Shown one piece after another: positions 39,640-52,500 of a DNA stretch of 64,000 nt (the first letter of the stretch is position 1; each line of letters starts with the position of its first letter). The notes beneath the pieces were generated by a model. It saw nothing but the letters and a program-made list of their open reading frames with translations. It ran no database searches and was not told the origin of the DNA. The DNA is taken from the NCBI GenBank assembly GCA_008508345.1, contig QNGE01000436.1:151808-215807 (forward strand), written 5' to 3'. This DNA is from Paragonimus westermani (lineage: Eukaryota; Platyhelminthes; Trematoda; Plagiorchiida; Troglotrematidae). Position numbers and translations under genes: made by a program.

Positions 39640-41870
39640 GGATAACTCACTCTATCTGGAGTAAAACTTTGTGTGTGTGTGCGGTGACTAAGCAGGAATT
39701 GTTTCCACTACCACGGATCGATGAAACTATTGATGCCGTTTCTAGGGCCGAGTGGTTTAGTACCCTCGACTTAGCGTCTGGTTACTGTCAGGTAAAGGTA
39801 GAGCCCAGTGATCGCATGAAAACCGCATTTGTGATACCATCCGATCTGTATTAGTTTGAAGCCATGCCGTTCGGATTGACAAATGCGCCAGCCACCTTCC
39901 AAAGATTAATGCAGCAGGTGCTTGGTGATCTAATCCCTAAACAGTGCTGTGGTCATACACGGACGCTCTGTTGCTGAACACTCCTCCAACTTATCGAACG
40001 TTCTTTCAAAACTAAACGAGGCTGGATTGAAGCTGAATCCAATGAAATGTTCTTTCATGCAGACTGAAGTGAAATACTTAGGACACCTCATCTTCAGAGC
40101 TGGTGTGTGTCGTGATCCCGAAAAAGTGCATAAAGTGAAATACTGGCCAACTCCCGTAAGTGCTGTCGAGTTCTGCAGCTTTATTGGGCTAGCTTCTTAT
40201 TATCGACTACTTGTCCGTGTTTTTTTTTCACTTTTCGAAACCCTTACCAACGCTGAGAGAGAAGGGATGTTTATTCGAGTTGTCTGAGGAGTGCCAGCAG
40301 TCGTTCGACCGGCTGAAAATGCATTATGCACAACCCCCATTTTAGCGCTCTCGGATACCAAAGCAAGTGCATAAATGGTTATCGTGGACACCGACGCTAG
40401 TGAAAGCGCGATTAGACAATAATGATGTGGAGCGTGTCACTGCATACCGGAACAGAAGCCTCAACAAAAGTAGAAAGAATTATTGTACTGCCAGGAAATA
40501 GATGTTTGGCTTGGTACATTTTAAAGAGCACTTCTGCCAATATCTCCTAGGAAGGTGTTTCCTAGTTCGAACGCATCATTCATCTCTTCAGTGGTTGTGT
40601 AATTTCAAAGATCCGGAGGGACAAGCTACCCGTTGGTGAGACTTTTTTTGCAAGAGTATGACTTTGAATGCAAATACAAGCCTAGTCTACGCCACAGAAA
40701 CACTGATGCGTTGTCTAGAACATTGAATGGAGATCGTGGAAATTGTCCGTCATGCCCGGATGGTTACTCTATGATGATTACCGTTAGACCAGAGAAGAGT
40801 AATCAGTGGGCAGCCTTTCAAAGCAACGATACGGATCTGCAGATAACGTACAATCGAATAAAAGAAGGTGGAGATGGCAGGATGTAGCTGGGAGGCGCGC
40901 TGTTTGTGGTCGTTATGGCGCCATTTCTATATTGCCGATGATGTTCTTTACTGTCACGGCGGCCCGGAATATGTTGCCCTGATCGTAGTCCCCGAATCGG
41001 TGGTCTGTATGATTTTGGAGGAACTTCATGATACTTTGGTAGATGCGGGCAAAAACAGATTGGAAGCAGCTGCGAGGCAGCGTTCCTGGTGTCCCCTTAT
41101 CACCGAAGGGACATCGGGAATTTTGCAATAATTGTAGCCTGTGTGCACAAGTTGAAAACCCTAAGAAGCGTCCGTGTGCACCGTTACAGAGTACGTTGAC
41201 GGGGTAGCCAAACGAGATAGTAGAAGATGATATTGTTGGACCACTACCTGAGACCAACCAAAGAAATAGATACATTCTAGTGATGGCAGATCACTTCACC
41301 AAATGGTGCGCAGCTGTGCCAATGCCAAAAGTAGGCAGCGCAACAACCGCCAAATTCATCTTTGATCATTGGATCTCGCTTTGGGCTACTCCGACGCAGT
41401 TGCATTCTGACCGAGGATCAAATTCCGAAAGTGCGTTGATGCATGAGCTGTGTAGAATATTGGGCATAAGGAAGACGAAGACAAGTGCTTATCACTCACA
41501 GGGCAACGGTGTCTTGGAACGCGTCAATCGCACATTGAAATCCTCCTGAAGGCGTTCAAGAATTCAGAGAACACTAGATCACGGGACGAAGCCGTGTCTC
41601 CGTGCCTGCTTGCATACCGTGCTAGAGTCCATTCGTCTACAGCACAGTCACCACATTATATGTTGACAGGAAGAGAGATGCGGCTGCCATCTGATTTACT
41701 GGTTCCTCGGTTGCCGCCGGACAATCTGCTGACGTCGGATTACTGCATCCAGTTACGCGACAAATCGTCAAAGGCATATACTCCAGCACGTGAGCATCTA
41801 CGAAAAGCCCAGCGGAGGATTTTCGGAATTCCGGTTTACGGCGCTTCCGCACGTATCCAGTTTATATCAC
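39640..41870 (+). pseudogene. pol: Ty3/Gypsy pol: RT, RNase H and integrase (Gypsy F)
   Basis: RT starts TKQELFPLPRIDETIDAVSR and WFSTLDLASGYCQVKVEPSD (motif A LDLASGY intact), then [20 protein letters not shown]. The YLDD motif C is deleted between 39940 and 39955; the frame resumes at [13 protein letters not shown] and AGLKLNPMKCSFMQTEVKYL. RNase H is split over frames at 40400-40750 (ERVTAYRNRSLNKSRKNYCT, FKEHFCQYLLGRCF, QEYDFECKYKPSLRHRNTDA). The H2C2 finger region is near 41020-41160 (HDTLV, AAARQRSWCP). The integrase core has MADHFTKWCAAVPMPK, LHSDRGSNS (second Asp) and SAYHSQGNGVLERVNRTLKS (Glu), with a GREMRLPSDLLVPR tail. Differs from the CsRn1-like elements here. Inactive; gag is missing. 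Confidence 0.88.
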
Positions 41871-42790
41871 CAGGCTGTAAAGGGTTTCCATACACCTTTT
41901 TTATGATAATAATCCTTTTACTTAGATGACACATTGGTGGCTAGTAATACCGAAGAAAAACATCTGCAGCACCTTCATCCTCTGTTCGTCAGGTTAGTCC
42001 AGCATGAAATTACTGACAGCCCAGCTAAGTGCCAACTTGGGAAAGGGAGTTTAGAATTTTTAGGACACATTATTTCCACTTCTGGTATTCAAGCCTTGCA
42101 AACGAAGGTAGATGTTATTAACGATCTTCCGGAGACGACAGCTTCAAACAGCTTCAAAGTTTCACCGGTCTAGTTGATGATTACCGCCGGTCTATCACTC
42201 ATTTTACGCAACTCCTGCAACCCTTGGCAAACTTATTCCGAGGCAGTACGCTCAAATTGTTTTTTTTTTACGAACGCAGCGCATACGGCGTTCCCCGAGC
42301 TAAAAAAATTATATCCAATGTTGTTTTTCTAACCCATCCAGACCCCGAGACCCCACTTTCCCAATTCACTGATTCCTCGGCTGTAGTTGTTAGTGTTTTG
42401 TTACAGAAGTTTGTCAACGAAAGATGGCAAATTCTAGGTTTCTCCTCCAAACGCTGGTTACTGTTCAAATCCCAGTAAACACGTTTGGAAGAGAATTACT
42501 CGCTACTTACCTTGGTAATCGCCATTTCCGCCGTGCATAGGAAAGTCGTCCTTCCACTGTGTTTACTGACCACAAGCCTTCGGTGAACGCAACTGAGTCT
42601 TCATCAGACAGGTACTCTTCCAGAAGGATCAGACACCTGGACTATGTTTCGCAGTTTATTTGCGAAGTGCGGCATGTTCCAGGTGCCTTCAACCCTGTCG
42701 CTGACGCTTTTGATGCAGCACCGAAATTCCGACCGCCCAACAAATGGGACCGGTCTAGCAAAGCTGTTCAAAGACTGTGTTCTCCGAAGC
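41871..42790 (+). pseudogene. pol: CsRn1-like Gypsy RT C-terminus and RNase H (Gypsy H)
   Basis: Starts inside RT: the FYLDDTLVASNTEEKHLQHL segment keeps YLDD, followed by DSPAKCQLGKGSLEFLGHII and INDLPETTA. RNase H follows at 42224-42478 (FTDSSAVVVSVLLQKFVNER, ILGFSSKR) and 42559-42801 (FTDHKPSVNATESSSDRY, IRHLDYVSQFICEVRHVPGA). The joint with the integrase tail of Gypsy F lies within about 41855-41890, so two different families are fused head to tail. Several frameshifts. Confidence 0.85.
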
Positions 42791-44405
42791 AACATGATTA
42801 GTTTGGGATCAGCTGAATTTGTGTATCCTCGTGGCAATGACCTCTGATCGCCTTGAGGAATTGTTCTCAAGAATCTGCGCACACGAATGTGTCGCATACT
42901 TGACTTGGATGGTGGATCTGTTTACCATAGACACATCGATCAACCTGTCCATAGTTTACCTGTTATTACCCCTACAGGGCATGTTACTAATAGCGATGTT
43001 TCTCACCCTATTCCAGGTTCAAGTCCCTCGGTTGGAGATGTTGTCGAGAGCGAGCCACCAAAGTTGCGACTGTCTGAACTTCTCAGGATTAAACAACACA
43101 GAAACTATAGAAATCCTGAACCACTTAAACTGTTGCGGATGTGGTGATTGTTACAAAACCTATTTCTCATTACCGTTGTTTCACTACATCGTTCACAACA
43201 GGCTGTGCGATTGCGTTCAAACGACAAATACTTGACTTGTTTAGTTCGGTTGCTATTAATACTGCGTCGAAACTAGCTCTGGGGTTGGGCAATGTTAATT
43301 GCTTCATTTGTGTATTTCTGGAACCCTCACATGCATATTTTCATCAACCAACACACTGTTGTTAAAACAAATCCACCCTTAAACCTTACCTGAGCAACCG
43401 TAATTCACCCCTAATTGAATCCCCAATTGGTGTTAGCTGGTTCGGCAAATTATTAAGACTTATGCTGAACACAGAACTACAGAGAAGGCTAGTTAGCGTG
43501 GGAATTGATAAGGCGAAGGTTAGGTCACCTCTAAGCCGGTAAAAAATTGCAGAGTGTAGTTTCTAAAGTGATGATCTAACTTTATGAGGCTTAACCAAAA
43601 GCCCCAAACATCCTTGGTGGGACTTCGTTGTGCTGTTTTAAGAAGCCTTTTGTCCCGTTGGAGAAGAGATCTGTAGTGGTTGTAAATAGTATATGAAGGT
43701 TAGGTACGAACTTGAAGCCGAAATGTAATGAAAATGAAAGGAACTGAGTCACAATAATTCGTGACAACAGAGAATATGGCGGTAGACCGAAAGAGATGGC
43801 TGATTCCGTTAGCCCTTAACTTTCCAGAACGCAGCACACAAGTGACATGGAGCGGAGAGAAGACACACGGCTCACGATCTTGGAGAAGTGTATTATTGAT
43901 TCATATGGTCTAAATGTCAAGTGTACATGTAAACTTGGGAGAAGTAAAATACACGAAAATAAATTCAGAAAAATCATGGAGTACAGTGTGATTTATGCAG
44001 GTGGCTAGATCGTAGTGTAGTGAGGATAGACGGTCGCACCATACTACTCACACCACTATTCAGTAGCCGCTTGGATCGAAATGATCGCGGGATAAATACG
44101 GGAGACATATGGGAAGGGTCGTTGGGAGGCAGAATGACATAGAATGGCTTTCGCCACATGACGGAAATGAGACATGGTGTCCAAAGCGACTGGAGCGTCC
44201 TCAGAAAAGTGCGGTGTGCAAATGAGTGTTTTTGTTCTTAGTCCCGTTGAGAGGCTTAGGTAGTGTACTGGTTTCTCCAGTAAAACAACCTTTATGTCGT
44301 CCGCCTTCTGGATTCACAACAGTAGTACTGTTCTTCAGGCGTGAACAGATGACCGAGTTATCTAGTGGCTCAAAGCATTGGGAGCTAAACTGACACTACT
44401 ACCTC
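42791..44405. other. No gene seen
   Basis: 1.6 kb. Frames at 42819-43235 and 42887-43147 follow the RNase H and might be decayed Gypsy integrase, but no zinc or DDE motif is visible. The rest has nothing recognisable. Confidence 0.45.
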
Positions 44406-44770
44406 CCTGTGCGTTCAAGAAACGTTGGACGAGATCTGAAACGTATGTGGTATCAACGTGCCGAGGTGCTGATCAGCCAGGACTATCAGAAAATGTATAC
44501 CATCAGGATATTTGATAATATTCGTCGGGCAGCGAGTGTGCATAAACTTGCACGTTCGAGTGTGAACAGTAAGCTTATGCACGTTGGATCAATCGTACAG
44601 ACGCCAGATTCTAAATTCATCCGCCTACAGCAACAAGGGAGGTGAGATCGGAACAGGAAGATTGTTCAGAAATATAAGAAATGAGAACAAACTAAGAGCA
44701 GAACTCCAAAGAACATCAGTGTTACTCGCTTGCCAAATGGAAGACACAGAACCTACACCAGTTCTGTAAC
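44406..44770 (+). pseudogene. RTE-like LINE, endonuclease-RT linker fragment
   Basis: The plus-strand frame VRSRNVGRDLKRMWYQRAEV resembles the basic linker also seen at 29827-30010. After a further IVQTPDSKF segment, the next frame gives LFRNIRNENKLRAELQRTSV and LLACQMEDTEP, which fits the region just before the RT palm. Two frames, no RT catalytic motifs, so a short dead fragment. Moderate confidence because conservation is weak. Confidence 0.5.
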
Positions 44771-46689
44771 GTTTCGTCTTACGTCCTTACGTCGATTTCA
44801 CGTGTCGGCAATGTACTCCTTGTCTACTCGTTGCATTATTCGTAGCCGGCCGGCTATAGCCCAGTTGAACTTTACAATATGCAAATCACGTGTAATACGA
44901 GAGGATCAAACATGTTTTCGCGCAAAAATTAGCTGAAGGTAGTGCATGTTTTCAAAGGTCCTGAAATTAGTTTGAGTTACCCGTAAAAGAAGAATCTTGA
45001 AGTAGTTCACAGGATAACCGCAGAGTTGATCGGCAAACTGGTTTTACCGGTAACCTGGATGATCACGGGTGAGGCTGCATTGGACCTGTGTGTCTCAGTC
45101 TGTGGCAAGTGAAATGGATGCGGCAAAATGAACCATTCAATTGCGTGGAAAATTCGTGGCAATAATCTTACTACTAACATACGGTGTGGGAGTAGCCTAA
45201 AACCGGTGAGTGAAATAATCAGTGTTTGTGAACAGCAGTTTGGATGCGCAAGAATCGATAAGCTATTGCAGTTAATTGGTCAAGGGAGAATAAGCCGTGA
45301 TTAAAGACCTTTCTACACTGGCAGTGCAGACAGGATTTATCCCGGAAGCAGATATCCTGCTTCACGTGGAAACACAGGAAGTGTTTAATAAGTCTCCTAA
45401 GGGTGATGATTATTTGTGAGGTAAGAACTAGTGTAAGAATTCAAATCAGGATCCACAACAAGTCAGTGGAACGAAGAGTGGAGTGCTGAGCGTAGATATA
45501 CCGTAGGTACATTTGAGGAAAGAGTAAGTGAAGGAAACCGGGGAGGTAGGAATGTATCAGGAATAGACGAACCTCTACCAGTGAGCTGTTCTCCGGTCCA
45601 TTTCTCCAGGTCAAAACCAGATCAATGTGTAGTCCAGAAAGAACATCCGCGACAACACGGACAAAGTGAGAAAAGTCCGTCGTAAACTGTGTGATTAACA
45701 AAAAATGACCGGTCTCTGCAGGCCAAAATTTGTTGGGGAAGGAGTTAGGCGCATGGGGAGGCGGTTAAGGACTAATTCGAAGAGTGAAAGCAAGATGTAA
45801 AAATACCAAATGGATATTGAGAGAAAGACCTCTTGAGATGAAAATGTGGATTTTGCAATTCTCTCTTGGGAGACTGTCGGGGTAGTACACATTTTTGCCA
45901 TTGCTGTAGCGTGTAACGGAAAATTTGAAACAGCTTTCCTGAAGAGCAGTCGAAACGTAGTCCCATCAGACATCGAACCGAAAGAACACGTCAGAGTTTG
46001 GAAACAAACCGTATATTTCCAGCAATGTTAGGAAATATGATAAGCAGTTAGTTCTAGCCCACTTTGAGACCAGCGGCAGCAACCAAGGGGTGACAGAAGA
46101 GGAGCACGAAGCGGTCCACAGCACACTAGGCGACGGTCAAAGTGCGCCAAGTCAGAAGTGCGTGGAAACTTCGAGTGCGTTAAACAACGCTCGAAAGGTT
46201 CAGGCCAAACGACCTTGAATAATGGAGGAACAGACGGGTAGTTAGAAGAGAAGCAAACATTCGCTGTGTGCAATTAGTTGCACGGCTGAAAAAAGTGTCA
46301 CTGAGTTCATATCAGGCCTCCTATAACAGGCGTACACAGAATCATGCATACAGAACAGACAAGCAATAAAACATGGTTTCAACTGGGATCCTTAAAGAAG
46401 CCACACGATCGCTTGTCACTACAAGCGTCGTTCGAGGGAAGTAGTCGGGATTTTGGCTTGCTTTACATTAAAGTGTGACAGAATGTTGATTTTACTAACC
46501 ACACACATCCACACTCAACACTCGTGGCACATAAGTGTGGAAGATAACGCATTACTTTCGTTCACAGTGGGGATCGGCCAACGCTTATAAGATGTGTGAA
46601 CTGCGATGTATGAAACAGCGATAAGAGCAAACCTTATTGATGAACCTTTTAAATTTTTATTGAGATTAGGGGCAGAAAAAATAACGCAA
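44771..46689. other. No gene seen
   Basis: 1.9 kb. Minus-strand frames at 45441-45701 and 45695-45973 (about 90 codons each) have no domain I can name; a very decayed LINE endonuclease is possible for the first. Confidence 0.45.
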
Positions 46690-48260
46690 CAAGTATGAGG
46701 TGGTCGGATGTCCTTGAAGTCGATGAATTGGTGTGAAAGTTCTCGTGGACCAATACCGGTCGCACAATCAGACGGCTTAAGAGTGAGTTCAAGTATTCAG
46801 CAGCATAGTAGAATGCTAACAGCACAAGACCGCTATACTTCGTTTCAGCTGAAAGTGGGCATAAAAAAGAAAGCGAATGGTTTCCAGAGTCCCTCGATGT
46901 ACCGTTGAATAACGGCATCGGCTGTAATGTATGACGCGTCAACAGTTACACTTGTTTCGCCGGCCGAGTTGAAATAGTACAACGTGACGACAGTGGTCGA
47001 TACTTCCCTCATACGGTCGAACAATTCGACAGCTATCGCGGATAACCCAAGGTCCCCGTTGATATGGCTACGGAATAAGTCGGTTAAAATTTGCCTGTGC
47101 CCAATGCACTGCGGAACAGACCGTCTGTAATAACTGACCATCCCGTCAAATCGACGGGTGGCAGCAAGTGTTGTGGGACGGTGAAATCTCACATGACTCC
47201 CACCTTATTGACCAGCGCTCGAATACCACGCTGATCAACTCGGCGTTCTAAGAGTTACTGCAGGTTGGCCAAAAACATCTCTCCACACTAATTGTTGCCG
47301 TGAAAGTTACTAATCTGTCGAAGAGTTGTCGCAGACGAATTTGGTGTTTTTTTCCGAGGCACTACCGAATAATAAATCAACGACCTGAGGGTAGGCGAAA
47401 GTCAAACTCTTGATGACGTCGTCGATAAAACGCTGACACGTTTGTGCAGCATTTCGTAAACCAAGTATCATACATAAATGTTAAAAAAAACCGGATAGCG
47501 TGATGAAGGCCGTCTTAGCGATATCCATGTCGGTAACCGAGATCTGGCAGTGGACGCGCATTGGATCAATTTTCGAGAACACGGAGACCAAGAAGGCTAG
47601 CCTTGACATCCTGTATATGCGGAATCGGGTGCCGTGGCGTTATTAAACGAACAATAATCCCCACATGGGCACCAGACTCCCGATGCTTTGGAAATTAGTT
47701 GGATTGATGGGCTGAGGGGCTCCTGGACGGGCGCATCGGTCCACGTTCGAACATGTGCTCAAACTTGACACTAGCTATCTCTGACTTATTTGGTGTCAAT
47801 TTGTGAGCTGTATAAAACACCGGTGGACCAGCCGTGACTCTGCGGTCTTGTATGAAACCTGTGACTTGTCGATTGGAAAACTAAGAGAATTTGATTCCTT
47901 GGGGCCTTAATACACGGGGCTGACTGATAGCCTGTCGGTCGAAATTCCACCAGATGTCGTGTGAAGTCTACCAGAAGGTCAGATTGCTGGAGAAGATAGA
48001 TACCGATTCCTGCTATGTAAACTTTAACGATCATGAAGATCCCGCGAATAAGTCTACGGAGACCTTAGTTGTGTGCGACAGCAGTGGACGGACATCTTGA
48101 CAATACTTCCGTTGGTTATGCAGAAATCTGATGTAACTGATCATTCAAAACCATAAGCCTCAGGTAGGTCAAGCTAACTTCAGTACCAATGTCGATAAGA
48201 TAGACTCCAGACTCATGATCTTCCAAGAAGAGACGATTAGTTGGAGGAACGACGCGTGTG
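46690..48260 (-). pseudogene. pol: CsRn1-like Gypsy pol: protease, RT and RNase H (Gypsy G)
   Basis: Minus strand. Protease near 48180-48240: ESGVYLIDIGTEVSLT with an LIDTG-like site altered to LIDIG. RT is badly frameshifted: a CGDYCSFNNATAPDS segment near 47620-47650, then YYRRSVPQCIGHRQILTDLF (47000-47130). RNase H: SAGETSVTVDASYITADAV, WKPFAFFFMPTFS and SAETKYSGLVLLAFYYAAEY, ending about 46690. The integrase is missing. Upstream Gag and LTR (48690-49510) match the element at the window start, so these are two copies of one family. Confidence 0.8.
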
Positions 48261-48269
48261 ACTATCAGG

Positions 48270-49050
48270 GTTTGTCTACCCTACTTGTTGACTCGATAAA
48301 AACTGCCAGGATATTGGGATCGTCGAGCATTTTTGCCACGTTGCTGGTTGTACCAGAAGTGATTGGAATTAAGGTTCCGTTGCGGTTGGTGAGGCGCACA
48401 CAACCCTGAACGGCTGTTGTGTTGTCCAGTGGGGATAGCCGATCGTGACCTCGGACGCTGCGCTGTTAAAGTCTGGAACTGTTTAGTTTGGCCAACAAGT
48501 TGAACAGTCAAGGGAGCGATCTCATCATGACCACTCAGAGCGGACTGTGAAGCGGTGGCACCGTATATTTCTCAAATGTAATCGGCATTGTCGGATGGAT
48601 GTGCCGAATTCGCCAGCACGCTTGTGCTAAGGATGTTTTGCATACACTGAGGCAACCGTTGGAGCCATATCTCTCTAAGGAATACCTTCTCTGCACGTGT
48701 TGTGGCTGTTAACCGTTGCGTGTGGCGAACGAGCCGTGGTGGTTCACGGTACCCGAACTCAACCGCGCTTAGAAGCTGAGTAATTCGTTGGCAGCGCGCT
48801 TAATTACTGACAGTTTTGGTTTCTCTTACGGTTTCTTAATGTCCTGTAACTTCAGTATATTGTCCACCGTATCGAAGATGTGAGGCTGGAGTGTTACGAC
48901 TACATGATGAAAACGAGTTATCTTTGAAGCGGTTTGTCTGCGTGAATTCTATTTGCTCAAACCAAGGTTTAGGTCTATTCTATCAAAAAGGTGCAAACGG
49001 TATGACTATTGTATTGAACGGAACCTCTTTCAAAACACGAAGTGGCGCAT
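48270..49050 (-). pseudogene. gag: CsRn1-like Gypsy Gag (Gypsy G)
   Basis: Minus strand, several frames. HHVVVTLQPHIFDTVDNIL near 48850-48910 aligns with HHVVAALPSHVIDAVDDVL at the window start. A zinc-motif remnant WYNQQRGKNARRSQYPGSF is near 48320-48380, with its cysteines lost. Nucleotide similarity to bases 40-350 is clear along 48715-49000. Inactive. Confidence 0.78.
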
Positions 49051-49059
49051 TCAACGTAA

Positions 49060-49510
49060 TACAAATAATGGATAATAAGTTGACTTAATACATATGTGTA
49101 AAATATGGGAAACAATACTTACAGCTACAGTGAGTTAGTGCGCCGCTCACTAAACCGCCTTTTCAAGATGTGTGCTAGCTTGAAGTGATATGCAAAATGG
49201 CCGCTGAGAACAGAGACCGAACATTAATTGAGCGGAATTTAGAGCTGGTCCTGTATATCATTGTAAAACGCACCGATATGGAATTTTACGTAGAGAGGCT
49301 AAACACCAGCTGTCGGCGAGCGAGTAAACCGGGAATTTATGGCTTGTAAGTTTGCGCCACACAGTAACATGCTATGTAAACAAACAATCGGACAGCATCA
49401 AAACCATGCGAAATTTCTTACTAACCTAGTTACGGTATTCACCCATCAGTTTTGGAATTATCTCACGTATCATACCACAGGCAGGTCAATGTAATCTCCA
49501 GCTTTCTACA
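49060..49510 (-). repeat. 5' LTR and leader of Gypsy G
   Basis: The outer end begins TGTAGAAAGCTGGAGATT (minus strand) at 49510 and pairs with the LTR ending at 904. ATGTAAACAAACAATCGGAC is shared. The inner edge is not fixed and the 3' LTR was not found near 46.6 kb. Confidence 0.55.
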
Positions 49511-52500
49511 CCACATTGCCCGGTGCTGTCGTTCAAGCGAGGCAGGTGCACCCAAAAGGGATCGATTTGCTGAATAAGCCTTTGCTATAAATAACTTGGA
49601 ATTCAGCGGAGAGCGTGAATGGAATTGCGTCCATTTAGTTAAGAGCTGTTAAACGGTTAAACGGTAACTTGATTCAGACGATGCTGTCAATATACAGTAG
49701 TGAAATTTGTGGTCGAAATTAGCAAAAGATGAAGTTAGTGAATTTTTCCATTGTTCAGAATAGTCCACTTCACTGTTGGTGCTAACCTTGAACTACTATG
49801 TCATACAAAGTTATCCGGTAATTTTCAAGACAAGTCGATTCCAATGCAACTCACTAGTCCCTTTATTCTTGTCCACATTAATATCGTTGTCAGAGAACGG
49901 GGGACGAGCAGTCTATTCGTTCTGAATCTTCGGCACAATCTTGCCGAGTGAGTGACACGTGCAAAAACGAACTGCCTGATCGCACCGCTGACCTGTCGCC
50001 GGGTAGGTGATGCTGGCTGAAGTGCTTGAAACGTGAGCTCGTTTTGTTTGTCCGACCTCCATAGATCTGCCAAACACTTTTAGCCATAACCGCATCAATA
50101 TTCTCCTTCAAATCCGTTAGAAAGTTGTCAGCTGTACTGAAATTCCCGGTTGTTATAGTGATTTGGTTTATCTGTTGATAAGCACTGAATAGTTTTTATT
50201 GATGTGGATTAGGTAACTCTCATAGGACCGCAAACTACCACTTGTCGGTAATCGAAATATCGAACGGCTAGGTTAATGAGCCCTGTCACTTCGACACTGC
50301 TGGGGAGATTTTAGTTCCGTCATCATCCACTGAGGGTAGCTATTGTGTACCCTGTGGATGTGATGTGGGAATCTGTGCAGTGATCATAAACAGTCAGGAT
50401 TGCTTGTTCACACTGGGCCATGACAGCATAAAGTTATTGTCATAATGGACAACACGGCTGTTTTGCGAGACGTGGCTGGAGTTCACTTCTGCGTCTTGGC
50501 AAGAGCATACACTATTGATGAGGTTTGACAGTAGCGAAAGTCGTCTAGTGCTTACTTTCTTTTGTGTTGACACAAACTGTTTGCTTATGCTTTTCCCTTT
50601 CTTCACATCTCGAGTTTTGATGATGAGACCCGCGGGTCGAGTCTGATCCAGAATGCACCCTACGAATCGACTGACCATTAGCATAATCTTCAATCTGCTA
50701 GGTGGCTTGTGTCTTATTTCTTTCGGTTTGAAAATTCGTCTCCCAGGAGCGCGAACATAGTTGATTATAAGGGGGGTATCGGTTGTAGAACCTGAAGAAA
50801 ATGCAAGCTGAGCAAACAAACTGAGACGACCGTCAAGTGGGGAAAAGTCTAAGGCTTATGGGTGCACTGCAGATAGCAAATGAGGTTTTATAGTACGACT
50901 CACCGTTTACATTTATCTGCCCCATCGTATACTCCCTAATGGACGGTCAGCTGGGAGTTGTTGAGACACGCAGTTATCTCAAGGGCACCAGACGACTTCG
51001 TTGTAATTGAGATACTATCAGAGACAAACGGGCCAATTGTTGGATGTGTTAGCTTCCCCCACGGAACCTGCTTGTTCCATTGATCATCACGAGGTACAGA
51101 TTTGATCCAGAACCGCGGACTCTGGTAAACAATGTTTGATTGATCAAATATAACCTACTCATTGGAAGGGAAAATTTTTGCGAACGTTCAGAGACAGCGG
51201 GCGATACTTGTTGGAATGTACGGTTGAAGTGAGAGTGAGGAATTGGCCTTGTATCGGCTGTCCGGTCCGGCAGACGCACATTCAATTTACATCTTACAGC
51301 GACTGTTCATAAAATCTATTCTACAACTGGAGCGGCTGTGTGGTATGAAAGCGGCGAGATTCACGACAGTGATAAGCAGCCGAACTTTCGGGGTTTCAGA
51401 GAGTTTGCATTCATACAGCTCGAGTGTCGGATAGCAGATTCCTTGGATTTGTTGAAAAATCAAACGTGGATCCGCAGAATCCTGGCAGATGCTACACCCT
51501 GTGTAAGTGCTGTAATCCGGGTCATTGCTCGCTTTACAGTAAACTCTCATTTTCGTGGATGTAAAACCACGCTGTAATCAAACCACTCGATGGAAATTGT
51601 GCTTCGTATGCCTAAAAATGACCATATTTTGCTGGTGCGTTCATCGAGATTGAAGTGCTTTATTCGAAAGCGCACACAAATTCACCATAATTTACTGCGC
51701 TCACTTTACCCCAGTATTGCCCTGAGCAACCTTTTCAAGAAACCGCAGAGTTCGCAGCGTGCGAGAACCTTCACTCCCAGTGTTGTGTTCATAAAAGACG
51801 CTTGGTCAGCAAGTTGGTTTGTTGCGCAAATTTCCGTACAGGCCATGTCAAAAACCAAACCACAAACGCGTGCACTCATTTGCACGACAGACCTGCACTC
51901 ATATACATAGGGTGACATTAAGTTGTCATTCGCCTTGGTGAAAGTTCTCACACAGCATGTGCACACTGTTCCGATAGCCGCTTCTTGTCCGTCGTGTTCG
52001 GGGTTTGTCCTTTTGTTCCTGAATGTCTCATGTGGTTAATACACTACTTGTGAGTAGTATACTACTCACAACGAAACTGCCTGTTATACAACACCAGTAC
52101 AAGCAAATGGCTCTATGGGTGGGTTGACCGCACAAACATTGGTCGAAAGCATGCCAGATTTCAATCCACTCGATTCTCATTTAGCAAGAACTCAGGCGAC
52201 CGAGGACTCAATTTCCCAACAACTTGTGAATTATCGGTAACTTTGTTTGTTGGTGAGGATTCACGTCTAACAGAGAAGCTTCTTTAGACCAAGTGAATTG
52301 GTCACAAATATGATTGTATTTTAGACGGCTAGAGGTAGACTGAACGTGAACGTCGTTAGTGAACCAAATTGCCGACTGATCACATGTTGTTCTGAAGTTA
52401 CAGTCGTAAACCTCTTAATGTCTGCAGGCTTTCGTTCCTTCTAGGTTGTGTGACAGATATCTTGTAGAGTAAATACCAGCAACTAACCCTCAACTTTTTC

